Assembly: GCF_014262665.1 (NCBI RefSeq)
Contig: NZ_CP046883.1
Coordinates: 1,302,001 to 1,366,000 of the forward strand
DNA from: Corynebacterium anserum
GTDB taxonomy: Bacteria > Actinomycetota > Actinomycetes > Mycobacteriales > Mycobacteriaceae
DNA: 64,000 bases
Direction: 5' to 3'
Shown one piece after another: positions 28,138 to 37,610 of the stretch; the first letter of the stretch is position 1; each line of letters begins with the position of its first letter. The position numbers were made by a program, and so were the translations under genes. Below the pieces are notes generated by a model that worked only from the letters and a program-made list of their open reading frames with translations, was not told the DNA's origin and did no database searches.

Positions 28138-31100
28138 CTACCCGCCGGCCGGCGACATGCGCTGAGAAATGACCCGGGTCACGCCGTCTCCGCGCATAGT
28201 CACCCCATAAAGCACATTGGCCACGTCCATCGTCGGTTTCTGGTGGGTGATGACGATGAGCTGGGAATCTCTACGCAACTCTTCGAGAAGCGCGATCAGT
28301 CGCCTCAGGTTCACGTCGTCCAGTGCCGCCTCAACCTCATCCATCACATAAAACGGCGAAGGGCGCGCGCGGAAAATAGCTACCAACATGGCCAACGCAG
28401 TCAGTGACTTCTCGCCGCCGGACAAAAGAGTGAGCCTCTTGACCTTCTTTCCGGGTGGACGAGCCTCAACTTCAATACCGGTGGTCAACATGTCACTCGG
28501 ATCCGTGAGAACCAACCGCCCAGCGCCGCCGGGGAACAGAGTGCTGAACACCTTCGGGAACTCAGTTTCAACATCCTTCCACGCCTCGGTGAACAATGTG
28601 AGGATAGTGTTGTCCACATCCGCAATGACGTCGTGCAAATCGGCGCGAGCTCGTTCCACGTCGTCAAGCTGCTGCGAGAGAAAACTATAGCGCTCTTCTA
28701 ACGCTTTGTACTCTTCTAGAGCAAGCGGGTTGACTTTGCCTAGAGAATTGAGAGCCTTTTGCGCTTTCTTCAGTTCCGCACGGGTCGTCTTTTCATCGAA
28801 GTCCTCCGGGAGCTGCTCCTCCAACAACTGTTCTGCATTAAGCCCGAGCTGTTCCATCGCATTGTCCAGAGCTTGCTCAATTTTCAGCTGAGCCTGGCTG
28901 CGCGCCAATTCCGCGTGATGAGAAGAATCCGTCAGGCGCCCCAATTGTGCAGTCAACGCCGAGAGTTTCTCACGCTGTTGGCTCATCGTCACTTGCCACT
29001 GTTTATGGGCGGCATCGGTTGTACTGCGATTCTCTTCAGCACGCGCTAGGGCATCATCAATTCTGCGCCCCACCCGGCGCGCTTGTTCCAGTACGCTTGC
29101 GGCAATTTTTTGCTCACGACGGCGCCGGGCCTGAGCCTTGTCGAATTGCGCACGCGCCGCTTCTTCCTGCCGAGCTTGGCGGCGTAGTGAGTCGGCGCGG
29201 CCCCGTGTGGCCGTGGCTCGTTCCTCGGCCGTACGCAATGCCAGGCGCGCATCCATCTCCACTGCTTTTACTTGGCTGAGGGCTAGTGTAGCGGCATCTT
29301 TGTGCTGAGTGGAAGGTTCCTTCTCCTCCCCCTCGTCGTCAATCCGCGCTACACGGTCTGCGAGTTCTGCCACGTCCGATTCAGCCTGGGAGAGACGTAG
29401 CGTTGCCTCCTCTAGCTGCGCGGATACTCGTTGAAGTTGGCGGCTCACCGCGTCAAAGTTCTTGGCGGTGGCTTGCGCATGTCTTTGTGCCGAATCGAGT
29501 GTCGCCTTGTGCGCCTGCATTGCCGCTCGCGCGGCTGCGGCAGCGGTGCGGCGTTCGGAGGCTGCATCCAGAGCCCCATCGAGCGCTGCCTGTAGATCGG
29601 ATAGTTCCGCCGTCTTTGTCTCCACGTCATGACGCGCAGCCTGAGTTTTCTCCACCAACTCCACGGCTGTCGAGCCACCATTACCCGCAGCGGCCCATCC
29701 TGTGCCCACGAGTACACCATCGCGGGTCACGGCGCGCAGACGAGCATCATCCTTGACCACAGAGCGGGCGTCCGCCACTGTGTCCACGGCGACAACATCC
29801 ACGAGTAGAGCACTCAATGTTCCGTCAAGCTCCTGCGGGCAGTCGAGGAGGTCAAGCAACCACTGTCCTCTTTTCGGGCTCGCATCCAGTCGCCACCCCT
29901 TTTTTGGCTGCGAGGTGACCACCACTGCCCGTCCTTCGTCAGCGGCGCTCAGTGAGTGGATAATGGCGTCGCATAAAGAGAGGTTGTCCCCCTCGCCGGC
30001 AACAACTAGCCCATCGGAGGCCTCTCCCAGAGCAGCAGAAAATGCCGTCGCCCAACCGTCATGCGGGGTCACAACTTCAGCGAGGGTCCTAGTGGTGCCC
30101 CCAACCTCCCGAACGGTGCGGTTCACGACGGCTGCCCCATCGACCGGACGCATGTGGGCTTCCCAAGCGTTCATGGTGGCTTCAAGCGTGGAAATTTCCT
30201 TTTCCAAGACCAATTGCCTTGCCCGCAGTTCTTCGGCACGCTGCTCAGACGTGTAAGCCTCGCGATTCGCTCGTTCCAGATCTGCCTGGAGGTCACCGCC
30301 GGAATTTTCGGCATTGTTGACCGCTTCTCGAGCAATCTCGGTCTCTTCTGCTGCCGAGTCGACGGCTTCCTGTTGTTGTTCTACGGATTCCTTGAGCCGT
30401 TCCACTTCCGACTGAATGGAATGCTGACGTTGAAGCGCTGACTCGTGCTGGCTCAGCAAGCGCACAATGCCTTCACGGCGGTCAGCGATAGCGCGAACTT
30501 GGGCGAAGTGTTCACGCTCAGCCTGGCGTGCGGCTTCCTCACGCTCGGCGACCTCTTCCTGAATTGCCTCAAGCTTTTCTGCAGCTATTTCCACGGCATC
30601 GTCAAGCTCGCGTTGTTCCTGCTCAGCGCGGTCGGCCCGTGCGAGAAGCTCTTCTGGGTCTTGACCACCCCAGCGGGCCTCAGGTGACTGTTCCGCGCGA
30701 TCGGCGGCGATGCGTATCGTTGCGGAGTTCTTTTCCGATACGGAAGATAGCCTGTACCACAGCGTGCGTGCGGCTTCGGCGTTTTCCAACGCTGTGCGCA
30801 ATTCTTCCTCTGTGTTGGCGAGGCGGCTGGAGTGGTCTTCGACGAGCTCTTGTAATTCCTCCACTTGCTCAGCCACCAATTCGGCGCGGCCTGATGCAGA
30901 ATTGAGTTCTTCGGACAAGGTGCGCACCTGGTGCGCCGCGAGTTGCACCTTAGCGTTGCGTATGGTCGCCTGCACGGTGGAGGCTTTCTGAGCAGCGTCA
31001 GCCTGGCGGGCTAGTGGCCCCAACTGCTTGTGAAGCTCATCGGTGAGGTCGTGCAGACGGTCCAGGTTGGCCTGCATACTGACCAATTTGCGCTGCGCTT

Positions 31101-31626
31101 TTTCTTTGCGACGCCGGTGCTTAAGCACTCCGGCTGCCTCCTCGATAAACGCACGGCGTTCCTCTGGCTTGGATTCCAGGATTTGTGCCAGCCGCCCCTG
31201 ACCGACGATGACGTGCATCTCACGGCCGATACCAGAATCAGATAAGAGCTCCTGAACATCCATCAGGCGCGCTTTGGCACCGTTGATTTCGTATTCGCTA
31301 GCACCGTCGCGGAACATACGACGCGTGACGGAAACCTCGGAATACTCAATGGGCAAGGCGCCGTCTGAGTTGTCGATAGTCAGCGTCACTTCTGCGCGCC
31401 CCAGCGGTTTTCGGTCTCCAGCACCGGCAAAGATGACATCTTCCATCTTTCCGCCGCGTAGGGTTTTCGCCGAGTGCTCACCCATCACCCAAGCAAGAGC
31501 ATCCACGACGTTGGATTTGCCCGAACCATTTGGCCCCACTACGGCGCAAATGCCAGGTTCGAGTTTGAGGGTCGTCGACGAAGCGAAGGACTTAAATCCT
31601 TTCAGGGTCAACGACTTCAAGTGCAT
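28138..31626 (-). CDS. smc: Chromosome segregation ATPase SMC
   Basis: Long coiled-coil ATPase that with ScpA and ScpB compacts and aligns chromosome arms. The N-terminal head carries Walker A GPNGSGKSNVVDALAWVMGE near residue 33 and the RQGRLAQ-like Q-loop region (IVGQGRLAQILESKPEERR). Coiled coils run at about 165-490 and 660-1000, separated by the hinge (residues about 500-650, with GGTTRTLAEVVTPHDGWATA). The C-terminal head has the ABC signature TLLSGGEKSLTALAM near 1067 and Walker B FYVMDEVEAALDD near 1095. The canonical start MHLKSLTLKGFKSFA is ATG 31626; a TTG 21 bases upstream is possible. The scpA/scpB genes are not in the window. Confidence 0.96.
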   Translation of the reverse strand: MHLKSLTLKGFKSFASSTTLKLEPGICAVVGPNGSGKSNVVDALAWVMGEHSAKTLRGGKMEDVIFAGAGDRKPLGRAEVTLTIDNSDGALPIEYSEVSVTRRMFRDGASEYEINGAKARLMDVQELLSDSGIGREMHVIVGQGRLAQILESKPEERRAFIEEAAGVLKHRRRKEKAQRKLVSMQANLDRLHDLTDELHKQLGPLARQADAAQKASTVQATIRNAKVQLAAHQVRTLSEELNSASGRAELVAEQVEELQELVEDHSSRLANTEEELRTALENAEAARTLWYRLSSVSEKNSATIRIAADRAEQSPEARWGGQDPEELLARADRAEQEQRELDDAVEIAAEKLEAIQEEVAEREEAARQAEREHFAQVRAIADRREGIVRLLSQHESALQRQHSIQSEVERLKESVEQQQEAVDSAAEETEIAREAVNNAENSGGDLQADLERANREAYTSEQRAEELRARQLVLEKEISTLEATMNAWEAHMRPVDGAAVVNRTVREVGGTTRTLAEVVTPHDGWATAFSAALGEASDGLVVAGEGDNLSLCDAIIHSLSAADEGRAVVVTSQPKKGWRLDASPKRGQWLLDLLDCPQELDGTLSALLVDVVAVDTVADARSVVKDDARLRAVTRDGVLVGTGWAAAGNGGSTAVELVEKTQAARHDVETKTAELSDLQAALDGALDAASERRTAAAAARAAMQAHKATLDSAQRHAQATAKNFDAVSRQLQRVSAQLEEATLRLSQAESDVAELADRVARIDDEGEEKEPSTQHKDAATLALSQVKAVEMDARLALRTAEERATATRGRADSLRRQARQEEAARAQFDKAQARRRREQKIAASVLEQARRVGRRIDDALARAEENRSTTDAAHKQWQVTMSQQREKLSALTAQLGRLTDSSHHAELARSQAQLKIEQALDNAMEQLGLNAEQLLEEQLPEDFDEKTTRAELKKAQKALNSLGKVNPLALEEYKALEERYSFLSQQLDDVERARADLHDVIADVDNTILTLFTEAWKDVETEFPKVFSTLFPGGAGRLVLTDPSDMLTTGIEVEARPPGKKVKRLTLLSGGEKSLTALAMLVAIFRARPSPFYVMDEVEAALDDVNLRRLIALLEELRRDSQLIVITHQKPTMDVANVLYGVTMRGDGVTRVISQRMSPAGG

Positions 31627-31640
31627 TGGGTAATAATAAC

Positions 31641-31665
31641 ACCCCAAATCCGCAGAGCTTGGGGT
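31641..31665 (-). terminator. Hairpin between the AGCS symporter and smc, weak terminator
   Basis: ACCCCAA and TTGGGGT arms (7 bp, 11-base loop). On the minus strand it is followed by GTTATTATTA, partly U-rich, directly before the smc start. It could end transcripts from the upstream symporter gene or fold in the smc leader. Confidence 0.35.
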
Positions 31666-31704
31666 GGTCAGGAAGCGGTGGAGAACACCAACCTGAGCTG
31701 GTTA

Positions 31705-33192
31705 CTAGGACTCCCCACCGGAAGTTGTTGAGCGTGGTGTGACTGCGTCATTCCAGAACTCGCGGGTGGTCACGGGGTCAGACCCGTCCCAGCATTCGAC
31801 GTTCTTGAGCTCTGGCATGTCGTCCCGGTGGAAAACAGGCTCCAAACCTTGGTGTTTCTGCGCCGAAAAGTGCTTGAGTAGCTTCACCGCGACGCCCGCT
31901 AGAGGAACAATAGCGATCAAGTTGATGATGACCATGGTTGCTGCAAAAGTATCCGCCAGTGCCCACACGATAGGGACTGTGCCAACCGCACCACCAAATA
32001 CGCAGAGCACCACAAGTATGCGGAAAGCAATGATCGCGTTCTTGTTTCTAGTGAAGTACTCCACATTGGCCTGAGCCAAGTAGTAGTTGCCCAGCACAGA
32101 AGAAAAGGCTAGGAAGAACAAAATAAAGGTGACAAAGTGAATACCCCAACGGCCTACTTCAGAGGCCAAAGCCTGTTGCGTGAGGTTGGCCGATTGCATG
32201 GATTCACCGATTGTCGGATGGGAAAGCAAAATGATGAACGCTGTGATGGAACACACCACCAGGGTGTCGAAATAGACGCCCAAAGTTTGCACTAAGCCTT
32301 GTTTAACAGGGTGAGATACCGAAGCCGTAGCAGCAGCGTTGGGGGCAGAACCCTGCCCGGCCTCATTAGAAAACAGACCGCGTCGCATTCCGTTCATGAA
32401 TGCAGCACCGATGCCTGCGCCAGCGATCTCCTTCAAGCCCAGCGCGTGCCCCACGATGTCCGCGAACATTCCAGGAATCTCGCCAATGTTCAGAGCCAAC
32501 ACAATCACGCCAATGAAGATGTATGCACCAGCCATAAAAGGAACGATCACCTGCGTTGCGTTAGCAATGCGTGTTACTCCGCCGAAGATGATGAACGCAG
32601 TCAGGATCGCTAAAACCAGTCCAATGATGACACGCAGCGAGTTGGAAGTTTCTCCCCCTAAAGAAGTATTCACTGCTTCGACAATGGAATTTGTCTGTAC
32701 AGCGTTATACACCAGGCCGTAAGTAATGGTAATGGCGATACCAAAGATGACGGCCAACCAGCGAGCATTGAGTCCTCGGGTCATGTAGTACGCCGGTCCA
32801 CCTACATACGCGCCGTCGTGTTTAGATTTCCACAGCTGAGCTAGGGTTGACTCCACGAATGCAGTAGCACCACCGATGATGGCGACCATCCACATCCAGA
32901 ACACAGCCCCCGGACCTCCAACGGAAATTGCAATAGCCACGCCCACGACGTTGCCTGTGCCTACACGCGATGCTGCAGAAATGGTGAACGCTTTGAATGC
33001 TGAGATTTCAGCATCAGAGCTATCTGGATGAGGTTTGTCCTTCAAGGAACGAACCATGTCTGGGAACATGCGAATCTGCACGATGATGGTGCGCAGACCA
33101 AAGTAGACACCAGCGCCAATCAGGAGGAATGGGATGACCTTCCCCAGATTGTTATTGATATCCACTGTAAGGAAATGTTCGATACTTTGCAT
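31705..33192 (-). CDS. Alanine or glycine:cation symporter, AGCS family
   Basis: Sodium-coupled uptake of alanine, glycine or a related small amino acid. The 495-residue protein has about 11 membrane segments and the AGCS signature near residue 90: SRVGTGNVVGVAIAISVGGP with GAVFWMWMVAIIGGATAFVE. Other family segments are GGPAYYMTRGLNARWLAVIF and GMRRGLFSNEAGQGSAPNAA. The C-terminal tail is hydrophilic and Ser/Thr-rich. The ATG at 33192 follows a short leader. It is on the same strand as smc but 78 bases upstream. It is a lineage insertion in the mutM-smc interval compared with mycobacteria. Which amino acid it carries cannot be told from sequence. Confidence 0.9.
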   Translation of the reverse strand: MQSIEHFLTVDINNNLGKVIPFLLIGAGVYFGLRTIIVQIRMFPDMVRSLKDKPHPDSSDAEISAFKAFTISAASRVGTGNVVGVAIAISVGGPGAVFWMWMVAIIGGATAFVESTLAQLWKSKHDGAYVGGPAYYMTRGLNARWLAVIFGIAITITYGLVYNAVQTNSIVEAVNTSLGGETSNSLRVIIGLVLAILTAFIIFGGVTRIANATQVIVPFMAGAYIFIGVIVLALNIGEIPGMFADIVGHALGLKEIAGAGIGAAFMNGMRRGLFSNEAGQGSAPNAAATASVSHPVKQGLVQTLGVYFDTLVVCSITAFIILLSHPTIGESMQSANLTQQALASEVGRWGIHFVTFILFFLAFSSVLGNYYLAQANVEYFTRNKNAIIAFRILVVLCVFGGAVGTVPIVWALADTFAATMVIINLIAIVPLAGVAVKLLKHFSAQKHQGLEPVFHRDDMPELKNVECWDGSDPVTTREFWNDAVTPRSTTSGGES

Positions 33193-33272
33193 GCGCTAAA
33201 AGTACCGTAGTCATCGCATTTTCTAGCACCCGCGTGTATTTTGGCCGCCTGAACTGCACCTGCCTGCCGGGT

Positions 33273-34247
33273 CTACTTTTGGCACCGTGGACAGTAGTGG
33301 CTACTGCGACCGGACAACACTACTCGCTTGATTGGCGTCTGGCACCGCCGGCATGGCTCATTCTCGCGCCCGTATACATTGAGTGATCGCGAAAAATACC
33401 CTGAAGCCCCGTTGACGTTCACATAGAGAGAGTCAAAACTCGTACCCCCCGCTGCCAGAGCCTTGCGCATTACTGTTTCCGCCGCACGAATAGTTTTTTC
33501 GACGCGACGTTTACTTATCCTCTCGGGCTTTCTTGTTGGTCGGATTCCTGACAACCACAAGGCTTCATCAGCGTAAATGTTGCCGATCCCTGAAATCACA
33601 CGTTGATCGAGGAGAATACTCTTGATGGGTGACCGCTTCGACGCTATCTTCTCCACCACAGAAGCTATATCGAAGTGTGGTTCCAAGGGGTCAGGCGCAA
33701 TATGAGTCGCAGACGTAGGTACTGCCTCATATTCACCGAACGGATCGTCAACCATGGGCACAACTTCCCAGCGACCAAAGGTGCGTTGATCGACGAAATT
33801 GAGATCGTTCAAACCGTTATGCTCTAGTCCATCATCGGAACGTGTTGGCGACAACCTGTCACCGAACCCCGGGGACAGCAATCCACCACCGCGCCGCGAC
33901 GGTGCGCAGCTGAGCCGGGCTCGAATGCGTAAGTGACTCGATGCCACTTGATCCGGTTCTGTCACCAGCATCTGTCCGCTCATGCCCAAATGAACTACAA
34001 GCGCTAGGCGCTCATTGCACGTCAATCCCGTATCAGCGTTGGGGTCTTGCGATAACTCCAACCAGAGGAATTTGCCCCGGCGACGCACAGAGACAACAGT
34101 GGCGGCATAGAGAAGCCTGGGAAGCGGTTCCCCTACATGGCAGCGAACTGCACGCGGGCTCAACACTTCCACGCCGTCAAACACTCGACCGACCACGTAT
34201 TTTTCTAAGCCCCGCCGGACCACCTCAACTTCAGGAAGTTCGGGCAT
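33273..34247 (-). CDS. mutM: Formamidopyrimidine-DNA glycosylase (Fpg/MutM)
   Basis: Removes 8-oxoguanine and formamidopyrimidines from DNA and nicks the abasic site. The catalytic N-terminal proline is present (MPELPEVEVVRRGL). The helix-two-turn-helix part is ISGIGNIYADEALWLSGIRP near residue 220, and the C-terminal zinc finger is CRRCQ...YCPRCQK. The product is 324 residues, about 40-50 longer than most Fpg. The excess is a Ser/Arg/Gly-rich insert at about residues 117-148 (SRRGGGLLSPGFGDRLSPTR) before the FVDQRTFGRW strand. The insert is in a surface loop region and should not destroy activity. The start overlaps the 3' end of rnc by 17 bases, so translation is coupled. Confidence 0.95.
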   Translation of the reverse strand: MPELPEVEVVRRGLEKYVVGRVFDGVEVLSPRAVRCHVGEPLPRLLYAATVVSVRRRGKFLWLELSQDPNADTGLTCNERLALVVHLGMSGQMLVTEPDQVASSHLRIRARLSCAPSRRGGGLLSPGFGDRLSPTRSDDGLEHNGLNDLNFVDQRTFGRWEVVPMVDDPFGEYEAVPTSATHIAPDPLEPHFDIASVVEKIASKRSPIKSILLDQRVISGIGNIYADEALWLSGIRPTRKPERISKRRVEKTIRAAETVMRKALAAGGTSFDSLYVNVNGASGYFSRSLNVYGRENEPCRRCQTPIKRVVLSGRSSHYCPRCQK

Positions 34248-34983
34248 GAATAGACTTCAAGTGACTGACCATTGCTTTCGCAGCGTTGTGTTCTGCTTCC
34301 TTCTTATTGCGGCCGGTGCCACGCGAATACAGAGAAGGGCCAACGGTCAATGTTGTCTCGAAAGTGAGCGCGTGCTGCGGGCCGGTTTCTTCCGTAGAGT
34401 ATTCCGGCGTGCTGGAAATCTTTTTCTCGCTGAGAGTCTGCAACAGCACGGTCTTCCAGTCCATGGTCAGCCCCACGGATGGTGCAGAGGTAATTCGCGA
34501 ACCAAAAATGCGCAGCACTGTCTCGCGCGCAGTCGCAAAACCATGTTCCAAATAAATCGCACCCAGAATCGCTTCCACCGTATCTGCGAGGATCGAATCC
34601 TTGTCCTCACCACCGGTACGCATCTCGCCACGGCCGAGCAGGATATAAGAGCCAATCTGCAACTCGCGGGCGACATCCGCCAGGGCATACATGTTCACCA
34701 CGGCAGCTCGCATTTTGGATATCTCCGACTCTGTGCGGTCTGGGAACTGGACATAGAGCTGCTCAGCGACAGACAAACCCAAAACGGCGTCGCCAAGAAA
34801 TTCCAAACGCTCATTGTTTGGAAGGTTATCGTTCTCGTTTGCGAAGGATCTGTGCGTTAACGCGAGACGAAGGATGTCATCGCTGAGGGATACTCCCCAC
34901 GCATCGAGTAAAGGAGCGTGATCGGAACGGTTGTAGGCGGCATGCAAAGCTGCCTCGCCGGTGAGACGACGTTTTCTAGCCAC
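34231..34983 (-). CDS. rnc: Ribonuclease III
   Basis: Double-strand-specific endonuclease that processes rRNA precursors and some mRNAs. The signature NERLEFLGDAVLGLSVAE is near residue 57, and the second catalytic carboxylate region DKDSILADTVEAILGAIYLE near 125. A C-terminal dsRNA-binding domain (GPSLYSRGTGRNKKEAEHNA) completes the 250-residue protein. The start is a GTG at 34983, six bases after the DUF177 stop. It overlaps mutM by 17 bases. The N-terminal 15 residues are rich in Arg and Lys. Confidence 0.96.
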   Translation of the reverse strand: MARKRRLTGEAALHAAYNRSDHAPLLDAWGVSLSDDILRLALTHRSFANENDNLPNNERLEFLGDAVLGLSVAEQLYVQFPDRTESEISKMRAAVVNMYALADVARELQIGSYILLGRGEMRTGGEDKDSILADTVEAILGAIYLEHGFATARETVLRIFGSRITSAPSVGLTMDWKTVLLQTLSEKKISSTPEYSTEETGPQHALTFETTLTVGPSLYSRGTGRNKKEAEHNAAKAMVSHLKSIHARTS

Positions 34984-34989
34984 TGAAAA

Positions 34990-35529
34990 TTACTCGCCCT
35001 TCAAATCCTTGAATTTTTCTAGTCCAGCCCATCGTGGATCTATTCGATCCACGTCCTCAGACTGTTCCTCCAAGACGCCATCCGGAACTGGAGTGTCTTC
35101 CTCGCAGTCGAGATGAAAGTCGTCACAGCTTGGAGAAAAAGGAGCATTCAAGCCCGCTTCGTCGAGGACGGACTGCGAGATATCCACCGAATTATCCACC
35201 ACTAACGGCGGTTCTTCGTCATCGTCCCCCTCGTCACCCTGAATGAAATCTGGGGTAGTGCCAAAGACCTCACTAATAGACACTTTGAGTTGAGGGTTCA
35301 ACGACCGCAGGCAGCGTGCGCACGTACCGTGTGCCTCGCCGAACACCGTCGCCTGAACCATAAACGCTTCGCCCAGATTGTTAACAGTGGCTTCGACATC
35401 GACGGTCGTGCCTTCCTCAACAGCCAGCATTTGCCCTCCCCATCGAACGGGGGAAGGTCCGGAATTGCTGATTCTCTCCAGGGATCCGTTGGGAATATCG
35501 CCAACAGGGATGACAAAAGGGTTGCTCAT
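34990..35529 (-). CDS. DUF177 (YceD-like) protein
   Basis: YceD/DUF177 proteins are implicated in 23S rRNA accumulation in plants and bacteria, and in many genomes lie before rpmF. The 179-residue product shows the family core: VEATVNNLGEAFMVQATVFG and the cysteine pair GTCARCLRSLNPQL near residue 75. A second Cys pair in SPSCDDFHLDCEED near the C-terminus may complete a metal site. Rich acidic stretches (GDEGDDDEEPP, EEDTPVPDG) flank it. It is followed directly by rnc rather than rpmF, the arrangement also known from M. tuberculosis (Rv2926c-Rv2925c). Start ATG 35529 is the natural one. Function is inferred from the family only. Confidence 0.88.
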   Translation of the reverse strand: MSNPFVIPVGDIPNGSLERISNSGPSPVRWGGQMLAVEEGTTVDVEATVNNLGEAFMVQATVFGEAHGTCARCLRSLNPQLKVSISEVFGTTPDFIQGDEGDDDEEPPLVVDNSVDISQSVLDEAGLNAPFSPSCDDFHLDCEEDTPVPDGVLEEQSEDVDRIDPRWAGLEKFKDLKGE

Positions 35530-35597
35530 AGCCTCGTTTTTACCCGCTCGACACGAGGAACGGTAGCCGGCCTGGCCACACTGTGATCAACGGTGCG

Positions 35598-36317
35598 TCA
35601 GTGATTCTGGCCGCTCGTTGGGCGGTAGCCAGAAGCACCAGCTCCTTTGCGTAGGGCTGCTCGGTCTCGGTTCACGGTGCGCAGGGTGTCCGTCAGTGAA
35701 TTTTCGAATTCTGCCAGGGTGGAGTCCACATAACGATCGCACTCGGTGCGGAGACGGTCGGAGTCGGCGTGTGCGGATTCCACAATGCGCTGAGCCTCTG
35801 CCTGGGCTTTGCGTACAACTTCAGACTCGGATACCAATCGCTGTTGTTCGGCAATGCCTTCATCAACCGACCGCTGATAAGACTCGTTACCGGAAGTAAC
35901 CAAACGTTCAGCCTCTGCGGCTGCTCGGCTGGTTACTTGGTCATACTCTCGGCGGGCATCAGACACCAAACGATCAGCCTCAGTTTCAGCATGGGAGACC
36001 GTGGAAGCTGCTCGGTCTTCAGCGTCACGCAACATCTCGTCGGCACGGGCGCGAGCATCAGCCAAAATGGCGTCACGCTCGGCCTCTGCGTCGCTAATCA
36101 TGGCATCGGACTGATCCTGGGCATCAGCCACGATGTTGTCGCGGTGATCCAGAACGTCCTGCGCATCGTCCATTTCGATCGGAATGGCATTGCGCATCTC
36201 ATCGAGGATGTCCAAAACTTCGCGGCGAGGCACCATGCAATTAGCGGTCATCGGCACGCCATATGCCTGCTCAACCATCTGCTGAAGGTCATCCATACCC
36301 TGGAAAGTCTTATACAT
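35598..36317 (-). CDS. sepIVA: SepIVA-type septation protein (DivIVA-related coiled coil)
   Basis: Homologue of mycobacterial SepIVA (Rv2927c), an essential division factor at the septum and intracellular membrane domain. The start MYKTFQGMDDLQQMVEQAYG and the block GVPMTANCMVPRREVLDILD match that protein, as does IPIEMDDAQDVLDHRDNIV near residue 45. From residue 55 to about 210 the protein is one long Ala/Glu/Asp/Arg-rich coiled coil. The tail is short and basic (RKGAGASGYRPTSGQNH). I place the start at ATG 36317 by this alignment; GGAGG is only two bases away, so an upstream GTG at 36326 is possible. It is the last gene of the conserved rnc cluster. Phosphorylation or membrane binding is not shown by the sequence. 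Confidence 0.9.
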   Translation of the reverse strand: MYKTFQGMDDLQQMVEQAYGVPMTANCMVPRREVLDILDEMRNAIPIEMDDAQDVLDHRDNIVADAQDQSDAMISDAEAERDAILADARARADEMLRDAEDRAASTVSHAETEADRLVSDARREYDQVTSRAAAEAERLVTSGNESYQRSVDEGIAEQQRLVSESEVVRKAQAEAQRIVESAHADSDRLRTECDRYVDSTLAEFENSLTDTLRTVNRDRAALRKGAGASGYRPTSGQNH

Positions 36318-36359
36318 GCCCTCCACTATTGCATTAACAGATATCTATGTGGCTGAAAG

Positions 36360-36467
36360 ACACGCGTGTTACACGTGTGACTACCCGCAATCGTTACGCC
36401 AACCCCTCCCCGCTCGATCAATTCACGCACACGCCGACTCACAAGGCTATCCACAAAGGCTATCCAC
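36360..36467. promoter_or_regulatory. sepIVA upstream region with palindromes and DnaA-box-like repeats
   Basis: Two palindromes, ACACGCGTGT at 36360-36369 and ACACGTGT at 36371-36378, lie about 45 bases upstream of sepIVA. Further out, the 12-mer AAGGCTATCCAC occurs twice with a 13-base period (36443-36454 and 36456-36467). The first copy reads CTATCCACA, one mismatch from the DnaA box TTATCCACA. Function is unproven. Confidence 0.35.
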
Positions 36468-36482
36468 CAGTTGTTGAGCCTC

Positions 36483-36968
36483 TCATGCGGCGTATTTTCT
36501 CTGAACGGCCTCCACCACCGGGCCAGGCAGAAGACCCGTCACGTCGCCCCCATACTTGGCCACTTCCTTGCACAAGGTAGAAGAGACATAACCATATTCC
36601 GGGCTCGTCAGTAGAAAATAGGTCTCAGCGCCGGACAGTCGCTGATTCATCTGAGCCATCGGCAATTCATATTCATAATCAAGGGAACTGCGCAGCCCCT
36701 TCACCATAGCCTTAATGTTGTTTTCCGTGAGGTAATCCACCAACAATCGATCCCACGTGTCCACCGTGACGTTCTGCGGGGCATTGGGAAGGCTTTCTAA
36801 GGAACGCCGAATCAAGTCCACACGCTCTTCTGCAGTAAACAACCCTCTCTTGTTAGGGTTATAGGTCACCAAAACAGTGACCTGATCCCAGGTCGCAGCC
36901 GCGCGGGTGAAAATGTCCAGGTGACCAAAAGTGACAGGATCGAAAGATCCGGGGCAGACAACATGCAT
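36483..36968 (-). CDS. coaD: Phosphopantetheine adenylyltransferase
   Basis: Penultimate step of coenzyme A synthesis: ATP plus 4'-phosphopantetheine to dephospho-CoA. The nucleotidyltransferase motif is at the N-terminus, CPGSFDPVTFGHLDIF with the T/HxGH element, and the second motif MNQRLSGAETYFLLTSPEYG is near residue 105, with YVSSTLCKEVAKYGGDVTG following. The 161-residue product from ATG 36968 is the normal family length; a TTG 21 bases earlier has no support. It precedes a 165-base gap before sepIVA and follows rsmD, both on the minus strand. Assignment is firm. Confidence 0.96.
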   Translation of the reverse strand: MHVVCPGSFDPVTFGHLDIFTRAAATWDQVTVLVTYNPNKRGLFTAEERVDLIRRSLESLPNAPQNVTVDTWDRLLVDYLTENNIKAMVKGLRSSLDYEYELPMAQMNQRLSGAETYFLLTSPEYGYVSSTLCKEVAKYGGDVTGLLPGPVVEAVQRKYAA

Positions 36969-37036
36969 GCGCAACAGTGTACTCGTCAATGCGAGCAGGC
37001 CAACCTATATGCCGCGGCCGCGGCCAGCCACAGGCA

Positions 37037-37600
37037 TTATCCGCGCCAAATAGCCATATCGAAACGAGTCAATCCATACGTACGTTTTTTTAGTTTTTGG
37101 TTCGTAGGCTCAAATCCTTCCGGCCACGCAGTCTCGGGGGACTGAGAACTGCGTTCGACGACAATCACTGCGTCGTGAGTAAGAAGGGGAACCAGAGCAT
37201 TCAACATCTCCACGACTGCATCGTCAGAAAGAGAATACGGCGGATCCGCAAGCACCATGCTGTAGTGGCCCCGCGGTGCCCCTGCGATAAAAGTCGACGC
37301 GTGCGATTGAACCACACGCACATTCGGATGCCCCACAATTTTTGCGTTGGATTGTATAACCTCCACCGCCTTGCGGTTGTTATCGACCAGCGTCACCTCT
37401 TCAGCACCACGCGAGGCTGCCTCCAGACCTAGCGCACCGGATCCCGCGAAAAGATCGAGCACCGTCTCCCCCTCAAAACCAAAACGAACCTGAAGAGAGG
37501 AAAACAGCCCCTCACGCGCACGGTCAGTCGTAGGGCGCGTATCTTCCGGAGGCACTTTGATATTGCGGCCACGGGCAGTGCCGGAAATAATACGAGTCAT
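37037..37600 (-). CDS. rsmD: 16S rRNA (guanine-966-N2)-methyltransferase
   Basis: Methylates G966 of 16S rRNA in assembled 30S subunits, using SAM. The start MTRIISGTARGRNIKVPP is the RsmD hallmark, followed by RPTTDRAREGLFSSLQ. The SAM-binding GxGxG-like region VLDLFAGSGALGLEAASRG is near residue 51, and the catalytic ADPPYSL motif near residue 117. The 187-residue length is normal. The ATG at 37600 is 10 bases after the stop of the small biotinyl protein gene. It is followed by coaD, a very common pairing. Confidence 0.95.
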   Translation of the reverse strand: MTRIISGTARGRNIKVPPEDTRPTTDRAREGLFSSLQVRFGFEGETVLDLFAGSGALGLEAASRGAEEVTLVDNNRKAVEVIQSNAKIVGHPNVRVVQSHASTFIAGAPRGHYSMVLADPPYSLSDDAVVEMLNALVPLLTHDAVIVVERSSQSPETAWPEGFEPTNQKLKKRTYGLTRFDMAIWRG

Positions 37601-37610
37601 AACCGACAGC

